Of a stretch of 6,043 nucleotides of DNA, positions 1 through 5,794 are shown one piece after another. A program made the position numbers and the translations under genes. How positions within the stretch are numbered: the first letter of the stretch is position 1; the number at the start of each line of letters is the position of its first letter. Source of the stretch: Bacteroidota bacterium (GTDB taxonomy: Bacteria > Bacteroidota > Bacteroidia > Bacteroidales > UBA1715); contig JAJUFK010000154.1 in assembly GCA_029266015.1 (NCBI GenBank), forward strand, positions 1 through 6,043, in the 5' to 3' direction. The notes under the pieces were generated by a model. That model made no database searches. It saw only the letters and a program-made list of their open reading frames with translations, and was not told the DNA's origin.

Positions 1-206
1 CATTATTCCAATTCATTAAATACAAAAAAACACTATTACATAACAAAAATAACACATAAGTATGTATATTTTTTTCTTTGAATGTAAGGAAATCATATAC
101 TTTACTGACAGAATGATTGAATATAATTAAATAAAGAGAATAGTAGTAATTCAAAAATGTGTATATTTGGAGAAACTAAAAGAAATAATTTAATTCAATA
201 GAAATC
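1..206. other. Non-coding upstream region of the ferritin gene
   Basis: This very AT-rich stretch holds no supportable coding sequence. It carries a candidate promoter for ferritin (see 162-169). On the minus strand there is a TAnnTTTG match (TATTTTTG, read from 51 down to 44), and the first three bases, CAT, could be the reverse complement of the ATG of a gene running leftward out of the window. Both are weak hints that this is a divergent intergenic region; three bases cannot prove a gene. The poly-T run at 69-75 follows a tiny palindrome at 54-65 with a 2-nt loop, which is too weak to call a terminator. I found no recognisable Fur-, PerR- or OxyR-type operator by eye. Confidence 0.6.
162..169 (+). 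promoter_or_regulatory. Candidate Bacteroidota-type -7 promoter element for ferritin
   Basis: TATATTTG matches the TAnnTTTG -7 consensus used by the primary sigma factor of Bacteroidota. It lies 37 nt before the ferritin ATG, so transcription would start near 175 and leave a leader of about 30 nt. The partner -33 TTTG, expected near 137-142, is absent, so the match rests on one element and could be chance in such AT-rich DNA. Confidence 0.4.
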
Positions 207-722
207 ATGAAAACAACAGTAGTACAAAGCATGAATAAGCAAATAAATGCAGAATTATATTCATCGTATTTATATCTTTCTATGGCTGCATGGGCTAATT
301 CTAAAGGATACAAAGGAATAGCAAATTGGCTTCAAATTCAATCAAAAGAAGAATATGCTCATGCAATGAAGTTTTATGCATATTTAGAAGAACGCAATCA
401 AAAACCCGAATTAGAAGCAATTGAAAAACCTGAAAATTCATGGAATGGAATAATCCAATTATTTGAAGCAGTATACGCTCATGAATTAAAAGTTACATCG
501 CTTATCAATAATTTATATACATTGTCTCAAGACGAAAAAGACCATGCCTCAACATCATTTTTAAAATGGTTCATTGACGAACAAGTTGAAGAAGAAGCAA
601 CAGTATGCGCAATACTTGACGAAATTAAACTTGCGGGAGAAACAGGTCCGGGCATGTATATGATTGATAAAGAATTGGCTCAACGCATATTTGTTGACCC
701 AACTACAACAACAGCACAATAA
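207..722 (+). CDS. ftnA: Non-haem bacterial ferritin (FtnA type)
   Basis: This iron-storage protein of the cytoplasm assembles into a 24-subunit shell, oxidises Fe2+ at an intrasubunit ferroxidase centre and stores it as mineral. At 171 residues it has the usual family length and a four-helix bundle plus a short C-terminal helix. By alignment from memory with E. coli FtnA, the ferroxidase ligands are E16, E49, H52, E93 and Q126, with Y23 at the conserved tyrosine position. E125, E128 and E129 match the third iron site (site C) of bacterial ferritins. There is no haem-binding methionine pattern that would make it a bacterioferritin. The start at 207 gives the standard N-terminus; there is no Shine-Dalgarno sequence. 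The 34-nt gap to rubredoxin has no terminator, so the two are probably co-transcribed. Beside oxygen- and superoxide-reducing enzymes its likely role is to limit free iron during oxygen exposure. The tail of four threonines is short and probably disordered. Confidence 0.95.
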   Translation: MKTTVVQSMNKQINAELYSSYLYLSMAAWANSKGYKGIANWLQIQSKEEYAHAMKFYAYLEERNQKPELEAIEKPENSWNGIIQLFEAVYAHELKVTSLINNLYTLSQDEKDHASTSFLKWFIDEQVEEEATVCAILDEIKLAGETGPGMYMIDKELAQRIFVDPTTTTAQ

Positions 723-742
723 GTAATTTAAATATAAACTAT

Positions 743-750
743 TAATTTTG
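743..750 (+). promoter_or_regulatory. Weak candidate -7 element just before rubredoxin
   Basis: TAATTTTG fits TAnnTTTG and ends 6 nt before the rubredoxin ATG. If used, transcription would begin at or very near the start codon and give a nearly leaderless rubredoxin mRNA. No -33 TTTG is visible about 20 bp upstream, and chance matches are expected in AT-rich DNA, so co-transcription with ferritin is at least as likely. Confidence 0.2.
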
Positions 751-756
751 AATATT

Positions 757-921
757 ATGAAAAAATATGTTTGTGAACCATGTGGTTACATTTATGACCC
801 TGCAGAGGGAGATCCGGATAGTGGTATTGCAGCCGGAACAGCTTTTGAAGATATACCCGATGATTGGGTTTGTCCTATTTGTGGTGTAGGAAAAGAAGAT
901 TTTGTATTACTTGAAGAATAA
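757..921 (+). CDS. rub: Rubredoxin
   Basis: This is a complete 54-residue rubredoxin, the classic single-domain length, starting MKKYVCEPCG and ending in an acidic LLEE tail. The four iron ligands are C6 and C9 (CxxCG) and C39 and C42 (CPICG). The conserved aromatic core is visible as Y11, Y13, F30 and W37, with the family's acidic surface. It is a cytoplasmic one-electron carrier with a single Fe(Cys)4 centre. The next two genes encode the two best-known rubredoxin clients, a flavodiiron oxygen reductase and superoxide reductase, so it most likely feeds both. No NAD(P)H:rubredoxin reductase is in the window, so its electron donor is elsewhere. The gene follows ferritin by 34 nt and precedes the flavodiiron gene by 62 nt, a gap largely filled by a hairpin. 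Confidence 0.96.
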   Translation: MKKYVCEPCGYIYDPAEGDPDSGIAAGTAFEDIPDDWVCPICGVGKEDFVLLEE

Positions 922-934
922 TAACCTAACACAT

Positions 935-973
935 ATACCCTTGTTTATTAACTACATAAACAAGGGTATTTTT
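935..973 (+). terminator. Perfect 13-bp hairpin with T-run between rubredoxin and the flavodiiron gene
   Basis: The arm at 935-947 (ATACCCTTGTTTA) pairs perfectly with 957-969 across a 9-nt loop, and five T residues follow at 969-973. This has the form of an intrinsic terminator, though the stem is only moderately GC-rich and the T-run is short. It begins 13 nt after the rubredoxin stop and ends 10 nt before the flavodiiron ATG. It may therefore be a leaky terminator that lowers expression of the downstream genes, or an RNA-stabilising or processing stem. No clear separate promoter for the downstream gene is visible between it and the start codon. Confidence 0.75.
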
Positions 974-983
974 ATAATATAAA

Positions 984-2159
984 ATGAAAGCAACACATAT
1001 AAAAGAAGGAATTTACTGGGTAGGAGCAATTGATTTAAGTGTACGAAATTTTCATGGGTACTTAACCCAACGAGGAACAACATATAATGCCTACCTAATA
1101 ATTGACGAAAAAATAACACTTGTAGACTCAGTAAAAGATACACATACCGATGAAATGATGTCCCGAATTTCATCAATTGTTGACCCGGCAAAAATTGATG
1201 TTATTATTTGCAATCACGTTGAACCTGACCATTCAGGTGCAATTTCTGCAATTGTTGAAAAAAATCCGAATGTAACTATTATAACGTGCGCTTCTGGCAA
1301 AAAAGGATTAGAACAACATTATTACGGAAATTGGAATTACCATATTATTAAAACCGGCGATACCTATTCTATAGGTAAACGTTCTTTTGAATTTTTACTT
1401 ACCCCTATGGTTCATTGGCCCGACAATATGATATGTTACATGCCGGAAGAAAAAATTTTATTTTCAAACGATTCATTTGGACAACATTATGCAACATCGG
1501 GTAGATTCGACGATGAAGTATCTCATGATGAAGCATTATATGAAGCAAAAAAATATTTTGCCAATATCGTTCTTCCATACTCAACTCAAGTAATTAAAGA
1601 ACTTGAAGCGGCTTCTAAATTTGAAATAGAACTCATTTGCACAAGTCATGGTGTAATTTGGAGAAAATATATTGCAGAAATAATTCAAGAATACAATAAA
1701 TGGGCTCGCAATGTTACCAAAAAGAAAGTTGTAATTGCATATGATACTATGTGGAAAAGTACCGAAAAAATGGCATATGCTATATATGAAGCTTTTGAAC
1801 AAGAAGGATATGAAATAGCATTACGCAATTTACAAGTAAATCATGAATCAGATGTAATGACCGACGTAATTGACGCAGAATATATTTGTGTTGGTTCGCC
1901 TACACTTAATTCTGAAATGATGACAAACGTAGTTGGATTTTTAACTTACATGCGTGGACTTGCTCCTAAAGGCGGACGAAAAGCTATGGCTTTTGGTTCA
2001 TATGGTTGGAATGGTAAAAGCATACCCGGTGTTGAACAATTCTTAAAAGATTGCAATTACGATGTTAAGGCAGTATTTACACATCAGTATAGACCAACCA
2101 AAGAAGATTTACAACAAATAACAGTAAGAACTCTAAAAATAATAAAACAAAACAATTAA
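984..2159 (+). CDS. fprA: Flavodiiron protein (rubredoxin:oxygen / NO oxidoreductase)
   Basis: This is a cytoplasmic flavodiiron protein that takes electrons, usually from rubredoxin, and reduces O2 to water, or in some members NO to N2O. At 391 residues it is the simple two-domain (class A) form with no fused rubredoxin or flavin reductase. The N-terminal metallo-beta-lactamase-like domain (about 1-245) carries the diiron ligands H78-x-E80-x-D82-H83, H144, D163 and H222, all intact. The C-terminal flavodoxin-like domain (about 248-391) has the FMN phosphate loop T255-M-W-K-S-T260, the GSPT segment at 304-307 and a FGSYGWNG segment at 337-344. ATG 984 gives the standard family N-terminus; no Shine-Dalgarno sequence precedes it. 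Rubredoxin lies directly upstream and desulfoferrodoxin starts 5 nt after the stop, supporting a role in oxygen defence. Sequence alone does not settle O2 versus NO preference. Confidence 0.96.
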   Translation: MKATHIKEGIYWVGAIDLSVRNFHGYLTQRGTTYNAYLIIDEKITLVDSVKDTHTDEMMSRISSIVDPAKIDVIICNHVEPDHSGAISAIVEKNPNVTIITCASGKKGLEQHYYGNWNYHIIKTGDTYSIGKRSFEFLLTPMVHWPDNMICYMPEEKILFSNDSFGQHYATSGRFDDEVSHDEALYEAKKYFANIVLPYSTQVIKELEAASKFEIELICTSHGVIWRKYIAEIIQEYNKWARNVTKKKVVIAYDTMWKSTEKMAYAIYEAFEQEGYEIALRNLQVNHESDVMTDVIDAEYICVGSPTLNSEMMTNVVGFLTYMRGLAPKGGRKAMAFGSYGWNGKSIPGVEQFLKDCNYDVKAVFTHQYRPTKEDLQQITVRTLKIIKQNN

Positions 2160-2164
2160 AAGCT

Positions 2165-2539
2165 ATGACAAAACGAAGTGAAATCTATCAATGTAGCTTA
2201 TGTGGTAATATAGTAGAAGTATTACATCAAGCTCCCGGAAAATTAGTTTGCTGTGGTCAATCTATGAATTTACTTGAAGAAAATTCAAAAGATGCTGCAA
2301 CAGAAAAACATGTACCTGTAATTACTAAAATTGAAGGTGGATACAAAGTTACCGTAGGTGAAGTATTACACCCTATGCAACCAGAACACTATATAGAATG
2401 GATTGAACTTATTGCCGGCAATGAAATATACAGAAAATATTTGCAACCGGGCGAAACTCCCGAAGCTATATTTTACACTCAAGCTACAGATGTGTATGCT
2501 CGCGAATTTTGCAATTTACATGGTAATTGGAAATCGTAA
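2165..2539 (+). CDS. dfx: Desulfoferrodoxin (two-iron superoxide reductase)
   Basis: This enzyme reduces superoxide to H2O2 without releasing O2, using electrons normally delivered by rubredoxin. The 124-residue protein is the class I (2Fe) form. The N-terminal desulforedoxin-like domain has the complete Fe(Cys)4 set C10, C13, C29 and C30. The C-terminal neelaredoxin-like domain has the catalytic Fe(His)4Cys site H49, H69, H75, C116 and H119. E47 and K48 form the EKH motif, whose lysine is known in the family to guide superoxide to the iron. No ligand is missing. It starts 5 nt after the flavodiiron stop, so the two are surely co-transcribed, and a strong terminator follows. The H2O2 it makes needs a peroxidase, and none is encoded in this window. 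Confidence 0.96.
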   Translation: MTKRSEIYQCSLCGNIVEVLHQAPGKLVCCGQSMNLLEENSKDAATEKHVPVITKIEGGYKVTVGEVLHPMQPEHYIEWIELIAGNEIYRKYLQPGETPEAIFYTQATDVYAREFCNLHGNWKS

Positions 2540-2560
2540 CAATTATCATAAAAAAAATGT

Positions 2561-2596
2561 AATCCCCTTTGTTTTTAACATCGGGGATTTTTTTTT
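2561..2596 (+). terminator. Intrinsic terminator after desulfoferrodoxin
   Basis: The arm AATCCCC at 2561-2567 pairs with GGGGATT at 2583-2589. Within the loop, TGTT (2570-2573) can pair with AACA (2577-2580) to extend the stem across a small internal loop. Nine consecutive T residues follow at 2588-2596. It lies 21 nt after the desulfoferrodoxin stop and cleanly separates the stress cluster from the pentose-phosphate operon. Confidence 0.9.
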
Positions 2597-2616
2597 ATAT
2601 TTATACCTAAAAAAAC

Positions 2617-2648
2617 AGTTACTTGGTGTAATGTTTTTATAAGTAACT
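2617..2648. repeat. Spaced 8-bp inverted repeat upstream of gnd
   Basis: AGTTACTT at 2617-2624 is the exact reverse complement of AAGTAACT at 2641-2648, with 16 nt between. It sits 30 nt before the gnd start, within the only non-coding stretch able to hold that operon's promoter. No T-run follows, so it is not a terminator. It could be an operator for a dimeric regulator (half-sites 24 bp apart), a leader stem-loop, or chance. I could not identify a convincing TAnnTTTG promoter nearby; TAATGTTT at 2629-2636 is only a near miss. Confidence 0.4.
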
Positions 2649-2678
2649 CCCACTAATACCAAAATAAAAAAATATTAT

Positions 2679-3575
2679 ATGAAAATAGGATTTATAGGAT
2701 TAGGTAAAATGGGCGGTAACATGGTTCAACGCCTTTTGTTAGACAAACATGAAGTAGTAGTATTTGACTTTAATACTTCTATTGTGAAAGACTTAGAAAA
2801 AAAAGGAGCAATTGCTGCTACCGACATTGAAGACATGATTCAAAAATTACCCGATACTAAAGTTGTATGGCTTATGGTACCGGCAGGTAAACCGGTAGAT
2901 GATACTATAACCAAACTTTTACCTTTATTACAAAAAGGTGATATTCTTATTGACGGTGGAAATTCATTTTGGAAAGATTCTCAGGCTCGGGCACAACGCA
3001 CTGCATTCAAAAGTGTAGAATTTATAGATTGTGGTACAAGTGGTGGAGTGTGGGGATTACAAAACGGATACTGTTTAATGTATGGTGGAAATAAACAAAC
3101 TTGTGATAGTTTGGAACCAATCTTCAAAAGTTTAGCAACAGATAACGGATATTTATATTGTGGCGAATCAGGTGCCGGACATTTTGTAAAAATGGTTCAC
3201 AACGGAATAGAATATGGTATGATGCAAGCTTTTGCTGAAGGATTTGAACTTATGGAAAAATCACCGTTTGCCCCTGATTTAGAGAAAGTTGCCGAATTGT
3301 GGCGTCATGGCAGTGTAGTACGCTCATGGTTACTTGACCTTATTAAAAATGCTTTAGATGAAGATCCAAAATTAGAGACTATTACAGACTATGTTGACGA
3401 CAATGGTGAAGCACGTTGGATGGTACAATCTGCTATGGATTTTGAAGTACCGGTTCATGTTACTGCAGCATCATTATTTACTCGCTTTGAATCACGTCAA
3501 AATGAATCATTTGCAATGAAAATGCTTGCAGCTATGCGTAATCAATTTGGTGGTCATGCCGTAAAAACTAAATAA
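2679..3575 (+). CDS. gnd: 6-phosphogluconate dehydrogenase, decarboxylating, short form
   Basis: This enzyme oxidises and decarboxylates 6-phosphogluconate to ribulose 5-phosphate, the last step of the oxidative pentose-phosphate branch. At 298 residues it is the short, YqeC-like form, lacking much of the helical C-terminal half of the roughly 470-residue long form. The N-terminal Rossmann domain has the dinucleotide loop G7-L-G-K-M-G12. Substrate and catalytic motifs follow: D92-GGNS96, G119-TSGG123, and the helix with K171, H174, N175 and E178. K171 and E178 match the general base and acid of the family. At the end of the second beta strand are D30-F31-N32, where NADP-dependent long forms have Asn-Arg-Ser/Thr. 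The acidic residue and the loss of arginine suggest NAD preference (inference). ATG 2679 puts the first beta strand directly at the N-terminus. The gene is first in a tight operon; zwf starts 1 nt after its stop. Confidence 0.94.
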   Translation: MKIGFIGLGKMGGNMVQRLLLDKHEVVVFDFNTSIVKDLEKKGAIAATDIEDMIQKLPDTKVVWLMVPAGKPVDDTITKLLPLLQKGDILIDGGNSFWKDSQARAQRTAFKSVEFIDCGTSGGVWGLQNGYCLMYGGNKQTCDSLEPIFKSLATDNGYLYCGESGAGHFVKMVHNGIEYGMMQAFAEGFELMEKSPFAPDLEKVAELWRHGSVVRSWLLDLIKNALDEDPKLETITDYVDDNGEARWMVQSAMDFEVPVHVTAASLFTRFESRQNESFAMKMLAAMRNQFGGHAVKTK

Positions 3576-3576
3576 T

Positions 3577-5103
3577 ATGAATTCAAAAGACAAACATATT
3601 CTTGTAATATTTGGAGGTTCGGGTGATCTTACCCAACGAAAACTCATACCTGCATTATACGATTTACATAGAAAAAAAATGTTGCCAAAAACATTTGCTA
3701 TTGTAGGTGTAGGACGAAGTGATATGAATCATGAATCGTATAGAAATCATTTAGCCGTTGGACTAGAAAAATATCATTCTACTCCTCCTGATAAATCAAA
3801 AGATTTTTTGCATCTATGCTATTATATCCAAAGCGAATTCCAAAGTTATACATCACTTGAATTGTTTGTAGAACAATTATATGAAATTGATATAAAAATT
3901 CAGACAAAAGGAAATTTTATATTTTATTTATCAACTCCACCATCGCTCTATGAACCAATAGTTACAGGATTAGGCAAAGCAAAACTCAACATTTCATCTG
4001 AACGTTTTCCCGGATGGAAACGATTAATAGTAGAAAAACCATTCGGAAAAGATGTTGCCTCGGCTCACAAATTGCAACAACATTTAATTTCACATTTTGA
4101 CGAAGACCAAATTTATCGTATTGACCATTATTTAGGAAAAGAAACTGCACAAAATATTCTTGTTACCCGCTTTTATAACACTATATTTGAACCTTTGTGG
4201 AATAGGAACTACATTCATCATGTAGAAATAACATCGGCAGAACAAGAAGGTATTGGAAACAGAGGTGGCTACTATGATGGTTCGGGAGCATTAAGAGATA
4301 TGCTGCAAAATCATTTATTGCAATTAGTTGCTCTTACAGCTATGGAACCTCCAACAAATTTTAACGCAGATTCTATTCGTAACGAAGTGCTCAAAGTTTT
4401 TCAGTCTTTACGCCCACTCAATCTCGATAATTTAAAGCGACAAGTAGTTCGTGGACAATATACACAATCTCATATTGACGGAATATTAAAAAAAGCATAC
4501 ACAGAAGAACTTGATATTCCTGCTAATTCAAGAACAGAAACCTACGTTGCTCTTAAATTTTTTATTGACAACTGGCGTTGGGGCGGTGTACCATTTTTTA
4601 TAAGAACAGGCAAAAATTTACCAACTCGAGTTACAGAAATTGTTATTACATTTAAAAGTATTCCTCATCCTGTGTTTGTAAAAACTGCAAGTACGCAAGA
4701 ATCAAAAAATCAACTTATTATTAGAATTCAACCCGACGAAGGTATTGCTTTTAGATTTGGAGTTAAAATACCCGGAATAGGTTTTGATGTTGAAACTACA
4801 AACATGAACTTTAAATATGCTCAAAAAGAAGGAATTGAGCTACCTTCGGCATATGAACGGTTGTTACATGATTGCATGCAAGGAGATGCTTCACTCTTTA
4901 CACGTGGTGATGCAGTAGATTTAGCATGGCAATTTGTACAACCTATTTTAGATGAATGGGAAAACAATCCCGATTTTCCATTGTATGGTTACCCGGCAGG
5001 CTCTTGGGGTCCTAAAGAAGCCAACGATTTAAAAGTTGGTTATGGAGATTGGCGATATCCTTGTAAAAATCTAAATAGTGACGGCGGTTATTGTGAATTA
5101 TAA
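3577..5103 (+). CDS. zwf: Glucose-6-phosphate 1-dehydrogenase
   Basis: This cytoplasmic enzyme catalyses the entry step of the oxidative pentose-phosphate pathway, oxidising glucose 6-phosphate to 6-phosphogluconolactone. The 508-residue protein is full length. The N-terminal Rossmann domain has the G13-GSGDLT19 loop followed by QRKLIPAL, and R47 in the segment AIVGVGR, the position of the arginine known to bind the 2'-phosphate of NADP in the Leuconostoc enzyme. E153-KPFG157 and the signature R181-IDHYLGKE189 (D183, H184, K188) form the substrate site, and H246 in DMLQNHLLQ matches the catalytic histidine. An IRTGK segment (342-346) is another conserved substrate and cofactor contact. It lies between gnd (1-nt gap) and pgl (1-nt overlap), so transcription is shared and translation probably coupled. 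R47 argues for NADP use, in contrast to what the upstream Gnd pocket suggests. Confidence 0.97.
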   Translation: MNSKDKHILVIFGGSGDLTQRKLIPALYDLHRKKMLPKTFAIVGVGRSDMNHESYRNHLAVGLEKYHSTPPDKSKDFLHLCYYIQSEFQSYTSLELFVEQLYEIDIKIQTKGNFIFYLSTPPSLYEPIVTGLGKAKLNISSERFPGWKRLIVEKPFGKDVASAHKLQQHLISHFDEDQIYRIDHYLGKETAQNILVTRFYNTIFEPLWNRNYIHHVEITSAEQEGIGNRGGYYDGSGALRDMLQNHLLQLVALTAMEPPTNFNADSIRNEVLKVFQSLRPLNLDNLKRQVVRGQYTQSHIDGILKKAYTEELDIPANSRTETYVALKFFIDNWRWGGVPFFIRTGKNLPTRVTEIVITFKSIPHPVFVKTASTQESKNQLIIRIQPDEGIAFRFGVKIPGIGFDVETTNMNFKYAQKEGIELPSAYERLLHDCMQGDASLFTRGDAVDLAWQFVQPILDEWENNPDFPLYGYPAGSWGPKEANDLKVGYGDWRYPCKNLNSDGGYCEL

Positions 5104-5792
5104 TGAATATAGTATATACACATACAATTTCTCAAATAGGCGATTATTTATACGAATCGTTCCAAAATGCTTTACAAAAATCACCACACATTACAATTGC
5201 TCTTTCTGGCGGAAATACACCTAAAGCTCTTTTTGAATATTGGGTTAAAACATATAAACACAGTAAAATATGGCACAACACATTCTACTATTGGGTTGAT
5301 GAACGGTGTGTAGCTCCTGATAATACTGAAAGTAACTATGGTGTTGCTAACTCATTATTTTTTGAACCACTTACAATTTCTCATCAACACATATATAGAA
5401 TGCAAGGTGAGCAGAATCCGCAAAAAGAAGCATTACGATATCATACTCTTTTACAACACATTAATCAAAACAATGGTATTCCTCAATTTGATTTTATTCT
5501 ATTAGGCATAGGAGACGATGGCCATACAGCATCTATATTTCCCGGAAACGAAAATCTTTTCTTTATACCACAATTTGTTGTAAATACCAAAAATCCTTAT
5601 ACCCAACAAAATCGTTTAACTATTACCGGGTCTGTAATAAATAATGCCAAACATGTAATGTTTATTGTAACCGGAGAGTCCAAAAGAAACATAGTACAGG
5701 AAATTATACACCCTACACGTGTTACATATCCTGCACACTATGTAAAACCAATAAATGGACAACTTATATTATTAACCGATATACAATTATAA
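5103..5792 (+). CDS. pgl: 6-phosphogluconolactonase
   Basis: This enzyme hydrolyses 6-phosphogluconolactone to 6-phosphogluconate, linking the Zwf and Gnd reactions. The 229-residue protein is the DevB/SOL-type lactonase, related to glucosamine-6-phosphate isomerases. It shows the phosphate-binding S35-GGNTP40, the W64-VDER68 segment, S77-N78, and the signature G135-IGDDGHTASIFPG148, whose H141 corresponds to the catalytic histidine of the family. R171-LT173 and the GESK segment ending at K194 are further conserved points. The lactonase signature, the flanking zwf and the length favour lactonase over NagB. Its ATG overlaps the zwf stop in TAATG, a classic translational-coupling junction. With gnd and zwf it completes the oxidative branch in one operon. 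Confidence 0.95.
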   Translation: MNIVYTHTISQIGDYLYESFQNALQKSPHITIALSGGNTPKALFEYWVKTYKHSKIWHNTFYYWVDERCVAPDNTESNYGVANSLFFEPLTISHQHIYRMQGEQNPQKEALRYHTLLQHINQNNGIPQFDFILLGIGDDGHTASIFPGNENLFFIPQFVVNTKNPYTQQNRLTITGSVINNAKHVMFIVTGESKRNIVQEIIHPTRVTYPAHYVKPINGQLILLTDIQL

Positions 5793-5794
5793 CT

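Noticed and set aside
1..51. Possible divergent leftward gene starting at the window edge
   Set aside because: Only three bases (CAT at 1-3) and one TAnnTTTG match on the minus strand support it; both are expected by chance in this composition.
54..75. Small palindrome followed by a T-run upstream of ferritin
   Set aside because: The stem ACATA/TATGT has only 5 AT-rich pairs and a 2-nt loop, so it would not form a stable terminator.
952..1191. Minus-strand open frame of 79 codons overlapping the start of the flavodiiron gene
   Set aside because: It lies opposite a clearly conserved protein, its translation is low-complexity and leucine-rich, and it begins inside and ends beside the hairpin region; it is a shadow.
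1581..1802. Minus-strand open frame of 73 codons within the flavodiiron gene
   Set aside because: It is antisense to conserved coding sequence and its Phe- and Asn-rich product is typical of AT-rich antisense frames.
2403..2642. Plus-strand open frame of 79 codons overlapping the end of desulfoferrodoxin
   Set aside because: It is out of frame with desulfoferrodoxin, runs through the terminator, and its hydrophobic tail is simply translation of the T-run.
5103..5792. Glucosamine-6-phosphate deaminase (NagB) as an alternative for the lactonase gene
   Set aside because: The GIGDDGHTASIFPG signature, the length and the direct junction with zwf fit 6-phosphogluconolactonase better.
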